Positions 1 through 5,406 of a stretch of DNA of 5,406 nt are shown here, piece after piece. Made by a program: the position numbers and the translations under genes. Within the stretch, counting starts at the first letter, position 1. Each line of letters starts with the position of its first letter. Origin of the DNA: Chloroflexota bacterium (lineage in GTDB: Bacteria; Chloroflexota; Anaerolineae; UBA1429); contig JAAYXX010000262.1 in NCBI GenBank assembly GCA_012515695.1, positions 1 through 5,406 of the forward strand. Direction: 5' to 3'. The notes beneath the pieces are model-generated. The model saw nothing but the letters and a program-made list of their open reading frames with translations, did not search any database and was not told the DNA's origin.

Positions 1-917
1 GCCCCTCGTAGACATAGCTCGTTGACTCGCTGGTATGGCCCAGCGAGCCGTACAGGGCGAGGGCCGCCGGGCTATAGCCAGTGATATAGGCGCTACGCAA
101 GCCCATCTCCTGTAGGCGGTACAGACATTCCTGGATCACGGCGCGGGCGAACCCGCGTCGTCGAAAGCTGCTATGCGTGCAGATGCGTTCGATGTCGGCG
201 ATGGCGTTGCGCGCATCGATCAGCGCCTCGCAGCCGGAGACGAACCGCCCATCTTCCGCCATCACACACAGGTCGGTCTGGGGGTGATAGATCGGGCCTT
301 GCTGACTGTGATTGTAGAACTCGAGCTGGTAGCGCAGTTCTTCTTCCGTCAAAGAGCCTTGTCCACCAAAGGCATCTGCCCGCAACATCCGCTGCGCCCG
401 GAAATCAGGGTGCGTGGCCATATCCACGATGGTAAAGCCTGGCTCTAGAGGAGAGCGCTCCAGGAGTGGTTGGGTCAGATCAAAGCATCACGTCATGAAA
501 CTCGCCTCGCGCTGGAACCCATAGCGCTCCAACACCCCTATCTCCCAGCTCTGTCGCTCGGTGAGCTCGATGGACAGGCGCGGGCCGCGCTGGCTCCAAT
601 GCGCGAACACCCATTGCAGCATCTCTTCGAACAGGAAGCGATACCCCGCCGCCGTGAGGATGGCAACCTCCTCATCTCCGCTTTCCGAGATAGCGAAACC
701 CGCCAACTCCCCGAATGCGTCGAACCAGAGGCAGGCATTCTTGTCGCAGAATCCCGCAACAGTCAGCTTGTTGCCATACAGCCCGTATTTCCAGTCCACC
801 ACCCTGCCCAGGCACCAGGTAGAATGCGCCCGCAGGTGTTCTTCATTGGCTGTCATGAAACAACAGAGCCGGTGAAAATCGCAAGTCTTCCGCATAGTGG
901 CGATGCGTCGTCTTCAC
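1..917 (-). pseudogene. Tandem-GNAT N-acetyltransferase, disrupted by a frameshift and an in-frame TGA (3' end outside the window)
   Basis: GNAT enzymes move an acetyl group from acetyl-CoA to an amine. Residues encoded at ~874-491 look like a degenerate N-terminal GNAT half (STWCLGRVVDWKYG, then IELTERQSWEIGVLERYGF). After an in-frame TGA at 490-488 the same frame stays open to base 1 and encodes a canonical GNAT half: CFDLTQPLLERSPLEPGFTI, then ERICTHSSFRRRGFARAVI with the acetyl-CoA loop RRRGFA (163-146), and finally ALALYGSLGHTSESTSYVYE, so little is missing at the C-terminus. Upstream, the GTG at 917 with a good ribosome site opens KTTHRHYAEDLR in another frame. Removing one T from the TTTT run at 878-875 joins it smoothly to FHRLCCFMTANEEH. 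Intact, it would exceed 300 residues, normal for a two-GNAT protein. The substrate is unknown. Two lesions favour a pseudogene; base-calling error, or separate translation of the halves, is possible. Confidence 0.7.
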
Positions 918-924
918 TGTGTTA

Positions 925-930
925 TCCTTT
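925..930 (-). promoter_or_regulatory. Shine-Dalgarno site pointing to a GTG start for the GNAT gene
   Basis: AAAGGA on the minus strand is followed by 7 bases (TAACACA) and GTG at 917-915. The only ATG heading the long open frame (895-893) has no such site. This makes the GTG the likely original start and exposes the frameshift between it and the rest of the gene. Confidence 0.6.
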
Positions 931-1020
931 TTTATAGGTTGCCATACGACGGATGCTGGCAAGGGTACCTAATGGTGCTAACATTTGGTTGTCACGGCCA
1001 GCAAAACACCCTCACCCCGG

Positions 1021-1060
1021 CCCTCTCCCAGTGGGCGAGGGCGGCATGTATGCCGGTGGC
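1021..1060. repeat. 40-bp stem-loop repeat, unit A
   Basis: A nine-position stem, CCCTCTCCC with GGGCGAGGG (one T:C mismatch, 3-base loop), is followed by the CGGCAT-gt-ATGCCG palindrome and GTGGC. It aligns without gaps to unit B at 30 of 40 positions. Confidence 0.6.
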
Positions 1061-1078
1061 ATATTGCCGCGCTTACCG

Positions 1079-1118
1079 CCTTCTCCCCCCGGGAGAAAGC
1101 GGCAGGTATGCCGATGCC
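1079..1118. repeat. 40-bp stem-loop repeat, unit B
   Basis: Gapless homologue of unit A, 18 bases further on: stem CCTTCTCCC with GGGAGAAAG, then CGGCA-ggta-TGCCG and ATGCC. The third stem pair is C:G in unit A and T:A here (both sides changed), and the T:C mismatch of unit A is a T:A pair here. One outer pair (C:A) is lost. Confidence 0.6.
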
Positions 1119-1210
1119 CGAAGGGCGGATGAGGGCAACCCCGACCTTGCCCCAGCATTTGATCCGCGAAAAGTTAGTGCCCTTGGGCAAGGGTACCGGC
1201 GATCCAGTCT

Positions 1211-1260
1211 AGTTTTTCTTGCGCTCGGCTCTTCTGTGTCCTCCGTATATACTGTGGTCA
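1211..1260 (-). repeat. Degenerate CACAG-rich intergenic repeat
   Basis: On the minus strand this begins 18 bases after the TAG of the 497-residue gene. It contains ACCACAG (1258-1252) and GGAGGACACAGAAGAG (1244-1229), and ends in AAGAAAAACT (1220-1211). The pattern resembles the CACAGAGGACACAGAG phrases scattered between genes in many environmental bacterial genomes. Here it is degenerate and single-copy, and I assign no function. Confidence 0.4.
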
Positions 1261-1278
1261 CCCTTTCACCGACCCCGT

Positions 1279-2772
1279 CTAGATCACATCCTCGTGCAGC
1301 CGCTCGACGGCCAGGATTTGCGCAAAGCGGGTAGCCGACATCTCGGCCCGCTCGTCGGCAGACATGGGGATCACATCATAGATATGCAGCGATTTGTCCC
1401 AGTATTCCCGCCGGATGCGCTCGCGATCGGGGGCTGGCCCGGCCATCTCGTGAAAGCGGCGGGCGAACCAGAGCAAATCCTGGCGATAGGCTTCGGGTTC
1501 CACGCATAGCGGCAGCGTACAATTCGACATGTCTGCCGCCTCCAGGCGCTCGATGATCTCGCCATATTTTTCATAGAGCGCCTCCCGCGACCACTGCCGC
1601 CGGGGATAATGCCCCCATCCCTGCACCACCTCAAACGCTTCAAACAGCTCCCCCAAGATGGCATGTTCTGGCCCAAACACGCGCGCGGCAAACTCGCGGG
1701 CCAGCGCGTCAGGGTCGGCGTCGGGGTTCACGAACAGTTGCCCGGCGGCGTACATGGTGAGCAGGTTCAGGCGGGGCGTCATTGTATAACTCATCCCGCC
1801 GATATAGGGCGCTGCTGACCGCTCTTCGCGGCGGCGAGCAGCCATGCGCGGCAGCCGCCAGTGCGGATACGTGACCAGCTCCCCTTCGGACAGGGAATAA
1901 TCCCAGGTGGTAATGGGCCTGATCTCGGCGATAGCGCGGGCAAAGGCGCGCCCGTCGCCGCCCATCGTGGCGTCGCCGTCGGGGCTAAAGCCCAGGTTGA
2001 TGGCGACCATCGTGTCCTCTGGGAAGGCGGGCAGCCGTCGCAGAAAATAGTCCATCGCCGCGTGCGCGCGGGCCAGCTTGCCATTCCAGATATGCACCGG
2101 CATTTCCGGCGTGCGATGGCGCTCGTCAATCAACTGCTCCCACGAGCCATCCCAGCCGGGGACGGGCCACATATCCGACCCCCAGCCGGTAAAGGGCGTG
2201 CCCCAGGTTCCCACCTCTATGCGCGAGGTGGGACTGTTGCGCTTGGCGATCTCGGCCAGTTCCAGCGCCAGGTCTACAAACGTTTCGTGAGTGCAGCCGT
2301 TGCGGTTGCAGCCCCCCGGATCGCCGGGAAAGATGCCCATGATGTCCGTCCCGGCCAGCTCTGTGGTCCAATGGCTCCAGATGGCCCGGATCAACTCCAT
2401 ATCCTCGGGCGTGTGTGGGCAGGCAAAGAACCAGCGCGGCCCGATGGTGTTGGGCGGGGAGATGAACTTGGTCTTGAGGCCCAACTCGTGCGCCAGATCG
2501 TTCACTTGGCGCATATTGGCGGCAAACTCGCCATAGATGTCGCCACCAGCCAGGGCGGGCCGGTCGTACAGGGTAGGCGGCAGCCAATACTCAAAGCAGT
2601 TAAAGCCAAACGCCTTGATCATCTCGAAAAAGCGCCGCCAATCCTCCAGCGACCAGCGATTCGGCGCGCCAGGGTAGAACATGTTCACGTTCCAGGCGTT
2701 TTGCAGGTGCTCCGCAAAGTTGACGTAGCAAGCACGATGGCTGAAATATGGTTTGGCGGTTTCAGTTGTCAT
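1279..2772 (-). CDS. Uncharacterised protein, probable TIM-barrel glycosidase of unassigned family
   Basis: A 497-residue soluble protein with no signal peptide. I do not recognise the family with certainty. The pattern is barrel-like: alternating hydrophobic strands and amphipathic helices, many Trp/Tyr/His/Asp residues, and strand-end motifs such as FGFNCFEYWLPP (55-66), KFISPPNTIGPRW (102-114), IMGIFPGDPGGCNRNGC (144-160), IEVGTWGTPFTGWG (185-198) and ITTWDYSLSEGE (287-298). FPGDPGGC-N4-C (148-160) is the most distinctive block; D151 is a possible active-site acid and C155/C160 form a CX4C pair. Similar Gly-Asp/Cys-rich strand ends occur in GH20-like and DUF4838-type barrels, which is my best guess at kinship, held weakly. 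Residues ~350-497 look mainly helical. The gene starts 9 bases after the DUF4038 stop, with GAGGGGG overlapping that stop as a short-spaced ribosome binding site, so it belongs to the same operon and probably acts on the same glycan. It could instead be an isomerase or a non-catalytic barrel. Confidence 0.75.
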   Translation of the reverse strand: MTTETAKPYFSHRACYVNFAEHLQNAWNVNMFYPGAPNRWSLEDWRRFFEMIKAFGFNCFEYWLPPTLYDRPALAGGDIYGEFAANMRQVNDLAHELGLKTKFISPPNTIGPRWFFACPHTPEDMELIRAIWSHWTTELAGTDIMGIFPGDPGGCNRNGCTHETFVDLALELAEIAKRNSPTSRIEVGTWGTPFTGWGSDMWPVPGWDGSWEQLIDERHRTPEMPVHIWNGKLARAHAAMDYFLRRLPAFPEDTMVAINLGFSPDGDATMGGDGRAFARAIAEIRPITTWDYSLSEGELVTYPHWRLPRMAARRREERSAAPYIGGMSYTMTPRLNLLTMYAAGQLFVNPDADPDALAREFAARVFGPEHAILGELFEAFEVVQGWGHYPRRQWSREALYEKYGEIIERLEAADMSNCTLPLCVEPEAYRQDLLWFARRFHEMAGPAPDRERIRREYWDKSLHIYDVIPMSADERAEMSATRFAQILAVERLHEDVI

Positions 2773-2781
2773 CTAGCCCCC

Positions 2782-4392
2782 TCAATTCTCGACGCGTTCC
2801 AGAACGAGCACCCAATCCTGGATGATGGGCGCTACGGGCAACTGGTATCGTGATTCCTGCGGGATAACGCCCAGGTCATGCTCTTCGCCGTTGGTGGGGT
2901 TCCAGAAGAACGCCCGATAGGTTACGCCCGGCTCCAATCCTTGCACATACTTGGGGCCGTCCCACGGGGCAAGGGGCTGCGGGAAATAGATCACCCGCAC
3001 CTGGCCGGGGATACCGGCGGCATACGGCCCCATGTAATTCTCGGCGCTGGCGGCAGGCTCTACCCATTCTTGATGGTTCTCAAAGCGCCACCAGGGGTAA
3101 CGCTCTAGCAGCCGCTTGCCCAACCCAATCTGGCTCGAACCCGGCAGGCGGTACGCGACGGTCCAGGGCGTATTGCCCCACGCCGCTCCGTGTGGCGACG
3201 GGCCATAAGGAGCTTCCTCGGTGTTTAGTTGCCAGATGCCGTTGGCCCCATAGGTGAACCCCGCCGCGCCCTGCAACAGGCAGGTCCAGAACATGATGCG
3301 CTGAATTTCCTCGCGGCTCCCCCCCAGGATGCCCTCATAGTTGACCTCGCCCTCGATGACAGGCATGTGCGGCTGGCGCTCGACGGAGGCGCGCACCTTT
3401 TCCACGGTGTTGGCGATGCTGGCATAGCCCCCGTGGCCGGTTTGTAGCATGTCCAGGTCAATCACCGAGTCGTCTGTCAGTTGGTTGCGGGCGGAATCGG
3501 TGGGGTGAATGGTGGTCGGGCGATGATACGGGTCAATCTCGCGCAGATAGCGCCCCAGCTCTGTCCAGCCCTCCATCTGAGCCGCCCGTGCCGCCTGCTT
3601 GTCTTCCGCCAGGTAATAGGGCATAGCGCCCTCCCCGGCAAGGCACCAGACCACCGGGTACGCGCCATAGCGAGCGACCAGGTTGCGCCAGTGCTGCTTC
3701 ATCTTGTCAATGCCCAGCCACGGCAGATGATAGCCCCAGCAGGCCACGATGCAGGGCACAATGCCCGAACGCACCAGCCATTGCAGGCGAATGTCGGCCA
3801 TATCAAAATAGGCCGGACGAATGCGGGCGTATTCCGGCTCCCAGGGATGGCCCGCCTCGTTAAAGCCGCGCGGGTCGTAGGCGGGCATATCGGGGTACAG
3901 CCCGGCCACGATTTGCACAACGGTAAAGCCCTTTTGCACGCGGTCCGCCGTCAGGCGTTGGAAATCTTCCGGCCAGCCCAACCGCTTGCAAAAGCCCATC
4001 CACCACGTATCGCCCAGCCAGAAGAATGGCGTGCCATCGGCGTGTTCCAGATGGGTACCGTCGGCGCTGACATGCAGCGGGCCATGCTTCAACAAAGGGT
4101 TTTGCCCCTCATACGGCACGACCTGCAACGTACCGGTCTGGCCGTGCAGGTCAGGGTTGCCCTCATCGGAGCAGACGGTGCGGTAGGTATACATTCCCAC
4201 GGCGGGTGGGCCAAAGCGCACGCGCCATTCCTGGCCGCCAGCCCAATAGGCAGGCACGCGCCATTCGCGCCCCTGCTCGTCAGTGAATACCACGTCCAGC
4301 TCGACCTGGTTGAACGGGTCAGCATAGGGCCTGGCGGACGTATAGCCCCATTCGCTGACGCAATACTGTGTGCCATACCTGCTGACGGCCAT
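2782..4392 (-). CDS. DUF5060/DUF4038 glycoside hydrolase with C-terminal beta-sandwich (apiosidase-like, GH140-related)
   Basis: Probable cytoplasmic exo-acting glycosidase of 536 residues. Residues ~8-95 fit the DUF5060 beta-sandwich (RVPAYWAGGQEWRVRFGPP, then GMYTYRTVCSD). A DUF4038-type TIM barrel covers ~103-440, opening with HADGTPFFWLGDTWWMGF (117-134). From family precedent, E254 in WCLAGEGAMPYY is the likely acid/base, and E347 or E349 in PVIEGEVNYEG the likely nucleophile; E349 best fits the usual position before Y-E. Residues ~445-536 (FFWNPTNGEEHDLG, then IIQDWVLVLERV) resemble the beta-sandwich labelled putative collagen-binding that often follows DUF4038. GH140 apiosidases are characterised members of this broader group, but apiose specificity cannot be read from the sequence. 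There is no signal peptide or membrane segment. The start is fixed by the AAGGAGG site. The gene ends TGA-GGG-GGC-TAG, a double stop, and the next gene begins 9 bases after the TGA, so the two are probably co-translated. Confidence 0.85.
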   Translation of the reverse strand: MAVSRYGTQYCVSEWGYTSARPYADPFNQVELDVVFTDEQGREWRVPAYWAGGQEWRVRFGPPAVGMYTYRTVCSDEGNPDLHGQTGTLQVVPYEGQNPLLKHGPLHVSADGTHLEHADGTPFFWLGDTWWMGFCKRLGWPEDFQRLTADRVQKGFTVVQIVAGLYPDMPAYDPRGFNEAGHPWEPEYARIRPAYFDMADIRLQWLVRSGIVPCIVACWGYHLPWLGIDKMKQHWRNLVARYGAYPVVWCLAGEGAMPYYLAEDKQAARAAQMEGWTELGRYLREIDPYHRPTTIHPTDSARNQLTDDSVIDLDMLQTGHGGYASIANTVEKVRASVERQPHMPVIEGEVNYEGILGGSREEIQRIMFWTCLLQGAAGFTYGANGIWQLNTEEAPYGPSPHGAAWGNTPWTVAYRLPGSSQIGLGKRLLERYPWWRFENHQEWVEPAASAENYMGPYAAGIPGQVRVIYFPQPLAPWDGPKYVQGLEPGVTYRAFFWNPTNGEEHDLGVIPQESRYQLPVAPIIQDWVLVLERVEN

Positions 4393-4400
4393 CTGTTATC

Positions 4401-4407
4401 CCTCCTT
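4401..4407 (-). promoter_or_regulatory. Strong Shine-Dalgarno site for the DUF4038 gene
   Basis: AAGGAGG lies 8 bases before the ATG at 4392-4390 on the minus strand (CACAAGGAGGGATAACAG then ATG). It is close to the full anti-Shine-Dalgarno complement at optimal spacing, and it decides this start codon. Confidence 0.85.
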
Positions 4408-4425
4408 GTGTTCACATCCGCAAAC

Positions 4426-4444
4426 AACATGGCATTCACATGTT
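4426..4444. promoter_or_regulatory. Candidate operator: AACATG-N7-CATGTT dyad upstream of the DUF4038 gene
   Basis: Perfect 6-bp arms, AACATG (4426-4431) and CATGTT (4439-4444), are separated by 7 bases, about 34 bases before the DUF4038 start codon and between the terminator-like hairpin and the ribosome binding site. This is where a sugar-responsive repressor could bind. No regulator gene is in the window and the arms are short, so this is a candidate only. A TATTAA hexamer on the minus strand at 4447-4442 could be a -10 element overlapping the dyad, but I see no good -35 partner. Confidence 0.3.
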
Positions 4445-4497
4445 AATAGGCAAGATGCCAACGATCCAGCTTTTGTGCCCGCACTACTCTCAAAACC

Positions 4498-4529
4498 CCA
4501 ATGGACGGGCGCCATTGCCCGTCCATTGG
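4498..4529 (-). terminator. 13-bp perfect stem-loop downstream of the fucosidase, probable rho-independent terminator
   Basis: CCAATGGACGGGC (4498-4510) is the exact reverse complement of GCCCGTCCATTGG (4517-4529), with a 6-base loop. On the minus strand the stem is followed by GGTTTTGAG, so the U-tract is only four bases long. It starts 31 bases after the fucosidase stop and lies ~105 bases before the next start codon, which suits a terminator or attenuating hairpin between the two units. An operator for a dimeric regulator is a less likely alternative. Confidence 0.65.
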
Positions 4530-4560
4530 TCATAAATCGGGTATTCTGCTCCGCTGTCTG

Positions 4561-5406
4561 CTAGAGCAAGACGCAGCCAGCGCCCAGCTTTTGGCGGGGC
4601 GGCTCATCGAACTCGAGCTTGAGCACGCAGACACTGGCTATTTTGTCAGGGTTCTCTTCGGGCAGGCCCTTGAGGATCAGGCGGTTTTCCGTCTGCTCAA
4701 AGGCGATTGGCTCGCCCGTAGCCAGATACGACACTTTTTGCACCTTGGTGAGCAGCCCGCCAATAGCCAGCTCTTTGCCGGGCCAGCGGCTGCACCAATA
4801 GTAGGCCGTGTTGCCTTTGACTGTCCAATTGCCAGTCATCTGCCAATCCATCTCGTCTGTCCGGTCCACGTCGCCATACATGGCCTCGCCATTCTGCGCG
4901 ATCCACTGCCCCAAGGGGACCAGTCGCGCGTAGGCTTCTTCGGGTACAGAGCCATCCGGCTTGGGGCCGATGTTCAGCAACAGATTACCCTTGCCAGCCG
5001 TGGCAGTACGCAACATGTCAATGACCTCGCGCACAGAGCGCCAGTCTATGGCCGAGGGCATATAGCCCCAGGAGCTGTTAAAGGTCATGCAGGCTTCCCA
5101 GGCGCGCCCCGCATTTTCGGCGGTGACGTGTTCTTCTGGCGTGCCAAAGTCCTCATCCAGTTGAGAGCGGTTGTTGATCAGGATGTCGGGCTGAAGCTCG
5201 CGTGCCATCGCGTTCATCTTGACGCTTTCCCACAACTCGGGCGAGCTCAACGGCCACGAAACATCATACCAGAGGATATCCAGCTTGCCATAGTTGGTGC
5301 ACAATTCGCGCACGCAGCCCTGAGTAAAATCAAGGAAGCGGCGGCGGGCATCCTCGTCCTTCGCGCATAGCGCGCCGTCAGGATGGTGCCAGTCCATCAG
5401 CGAATA
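4561..5406 (-). CDS. Alpha-L-fucosidase, glycoside hydrolase family 29 (5' end outside the window)
   Basis: Retaining exo-glycosidase that releases alpha-L-fucose from the ends of glycans. The reading frame is open to the window edge (Y-S-L precedes the ATG at 5397-5395), so this is the C-terminal ~281 residues of a protein that is usually ~420-500 long. Numbering from the Met at 5397, visible GH29 landmarks are MDWHHPD (1-7), ILWYDVSW (41-48) whose D45 (codon 5265-5263) sits where the family's catalytic nucleophile lies, DFGTPEEHV (83-91), WEACMTFNSSWGY (100-112) and GNLLLNIGPKPDGSVPEEA (137-155), followed by NGEAMYG (169-175). Residues ~185-278 resemble the C-terminal beta-sandwich of the family (WPGKEL, then KVSYLATGEP). 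I do not assign the acid/base residue. The Met at 5397 is internal, not the start. The stop is TAG, followed about 30 bases later by a strong stem-loop. It is upstream of, and same-strand as, two other probable glycosidases. The family call is secure; the exact fucoside substrate is not known. Confidence 0.93.
   Translation of the reverse strand, partial: YSLMDWHHPDGALCAKDEDARRRFLDFTQGCVRELCTNYGKLDILWYDVSWPLSSPELWESVKMNAMARELQPDILINNRSQLDEDFGTPEEHVTAENAGRAWEACMTFNSSWGYMPSAIDWRSVREVIDMLRTATAGKGNLLLNIGPKPDGSVPEEAYARLVPLGQWIAQNGEAMYGDVDRTDEMDWQMTGNWTVKGNTAYYWCSRWPGKELAIGGLLTKVQKVSYLATGEPIAFEQTENRLILKGLPEENPDKIASVCVLKLEFDEPPRQKLGAGCVLL

Larger units (their letters stand above)
1009..1135. repeat. 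REP/BIME-like palindromic cluster inside the element
   Basis: Bounded by CCCTCACCC (1009-1017) and GGATGAGGG (1127-1135), an inverted pair with one mismatch. Inside are CCCTC/GAGGG (1021-1041), CGGCAT-gt-ATGCCG (1042-1055), GGCA-tat-TGCC (1058-1068), TTCTCCC-ccc-GGGAGAA (1081-1097), CGGCA-ggta-TGCCG (1100-1113) and GCCC-gaa-GGGC (1116-1126). The CCCTCACCCC...CTCTCCC phrase is familiar from intergenic repeats of many GC-rich bacteria. Either strand would form strong secondary structure in RNA between the hydrolase operon and the GNAT gene. Confidence 0.65.
958..1197. mobile_element. MITE-like non-coding element with flanking 12-bp direct repeats
   Basis: GGCAAGGGTACC occurs exactly at 958-969 and again at 1186-1197, bracketing 216 bases. 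Immediately inside those copies, the left end (from 970, reading right) and the reverse complement of the right end (from 1185) match at 13 of 19 positions without gaps, sharing the core CTAAC-N-TTT. Direct repeats outside and inverted repeats inside is the arrangement left by insertion of a small non-autonomous element. The interior is packed with hairpins and has no transposase. Twelve bases is long for a target duplication, so chance or recombination-derived repeats remain possible. It sits just upstream of the broken GNAT gene. Confidence 0.45.
918..1278. other. 361-base gap with no gene: repeat-derived and hairpin-rich
   Basis: No credible coding sequence lies here. Short open frames on both strands translate to low-complexity phrases of the LTPALSQ and SPRPSPSGRG type, which are by-products of a widespread intergenic repeat rather than proteins. 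Reading in gene direction, the gap holds a CACAG-rich segment (1211-1260), a MITE/REP-like element bounded by 12-bp direct repeats (958-1197), and the leader of the GNAT gene (957-918). The stem-loops have no clean U-tract, so a terminator for the 497-residue gene is not obvious. I found no convincing promoter for the GNAT gene: TATAAA at 936-931 abuts the ribosome binding site and is too close to the start to serve. Confidence 0.75.

Noticed and set aside
173..448. Plus-strand open frame (91 codons) at the left end
   Set aside because: It is antisense to the C-terminal GNAT half, whose acetyl-CoA-binding motif is clear on the minus strand.
488..490. TGA read as selenocysteine, or as tryptophan under an alternative genetic code
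   Set aside because: The other genes use TGG freely for Trp and contain no internal TGA, so code reassignment is unlikely. I see no convincing bacterial SECIS hairpin just downstream, and no known selenoprotein of this family comes to mind.
931..936. TATAAA on the minus strand as the -10 box of the GNAT gene
   Set aside because: It directly abuts the AAAGGA ribosome site and lies about 14 bases from the GTG, so a transcript started from it would lack that site. There is no well-spaced -35.
1009..1135. CRISPR array
   Set aside because: There are only two imperfect 40-bp units, each internally palindromic, and the 18-base spacer is too short. They behave like REP/MITE stem-loops and no cas gene is present.
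897..1334. Plus-strand 145-codon frame, and smaller frames on both strands, across the hairpin region
   Set aside because: The translations are repeat-derived phrases (e.g. TLTPALSQ, SPRPSPSGRG) spanning stem-loops, with no protein-like character.
1861..2853. Long plus-strand open frame (330 codons) opposite the 497-residue gene
   Set aside because: It is antisense to a well-formed coding sequence, its translation is Arg/Gly/Pro-rich with no recognisable motif, and it is explained by GC-rich codon use on the other strand.
3481..4446. Long plus-strand open frame (321 codons) opposite the DUF4038 gene
   Set aside because: The minus strand carries clear DUF5060/DUF4038 motifs and a near-consensus ribosome site; the plus frame has neither.
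4501..5370. Plus-strand open frame (289 codons) opposite the fucosidase
   Set aside because: The minus strand has unmistakable GH29 motifs. This frame also begins inside the terminator-like stem-loop.

Overview
The window reads as GC-rich bacterial chromosome (or a metagenomic contig), with every supported gene on the minus strand, so transcription runs from base 5406 down to base 1. No marker gene fixes the taxonomy. The two-part GNAT protein, the cytoplasmic-looking glycosidases and the CCCTCACCCC-type intergenic repeats make me think of Chloroflexota (Anaerolineae-like). That is only an impression from general familiarity.

In transcription order the layout is as follows. (1) 5406-4561 is the 3' part of a GH29 alpha-L-fucosidase, whose N-terminus lies outside the window. 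(2) 4560-4393 is an intergenic gap with a 13-bp perfect stem-loop (probable terminator), a dyad that could be an operator, and a near-consensus ribosome binding site. (3) 4392-2782 is a DUF5060/DUF4038 glycoside hydrolase with a C-terminal beta-sandwich, of the apiosidase-like (GH140-related) type. (4) 2772-1279, only 9 bases downstream, is a 497-residue protein that looks like a TIM-barrel glycosidase; I cannot place it in a named family. (5) 1278-918 is a non-coding, hairpin-rich stretch containing a MITE/REP-like element. (6) 917-1 is a tandem-GNAT acetyltransferase broken by an apparent one-base frameshift and an in-frame TGA.

The three hydrolases form a small sugar-utilisation locus. No signal peptide is visible on the two complete ones, so they probably act in the cytoplasm on oligosaccharides taken up by a transporter outside the window. 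A fucosidase beside an apiosidase-like enzyme suggests a branched plant glycan or glycoside, but the substrate is inference.

The most unusual parts are the broken GNAT gene and the intergenic element at about 958-1197. That element is bounded by perfect 12-bp direct repeats, has imperfect terminal inverted repeats starting exactly at those boundaries, and carries two related 40-bp stem-loop units with signs of compensatory change. The uncharacterised barrel protein is the best candidate for new enzymology. I saw no CRISPR array, tRNA, rRNA, transposase gene, phage gene or defence system.
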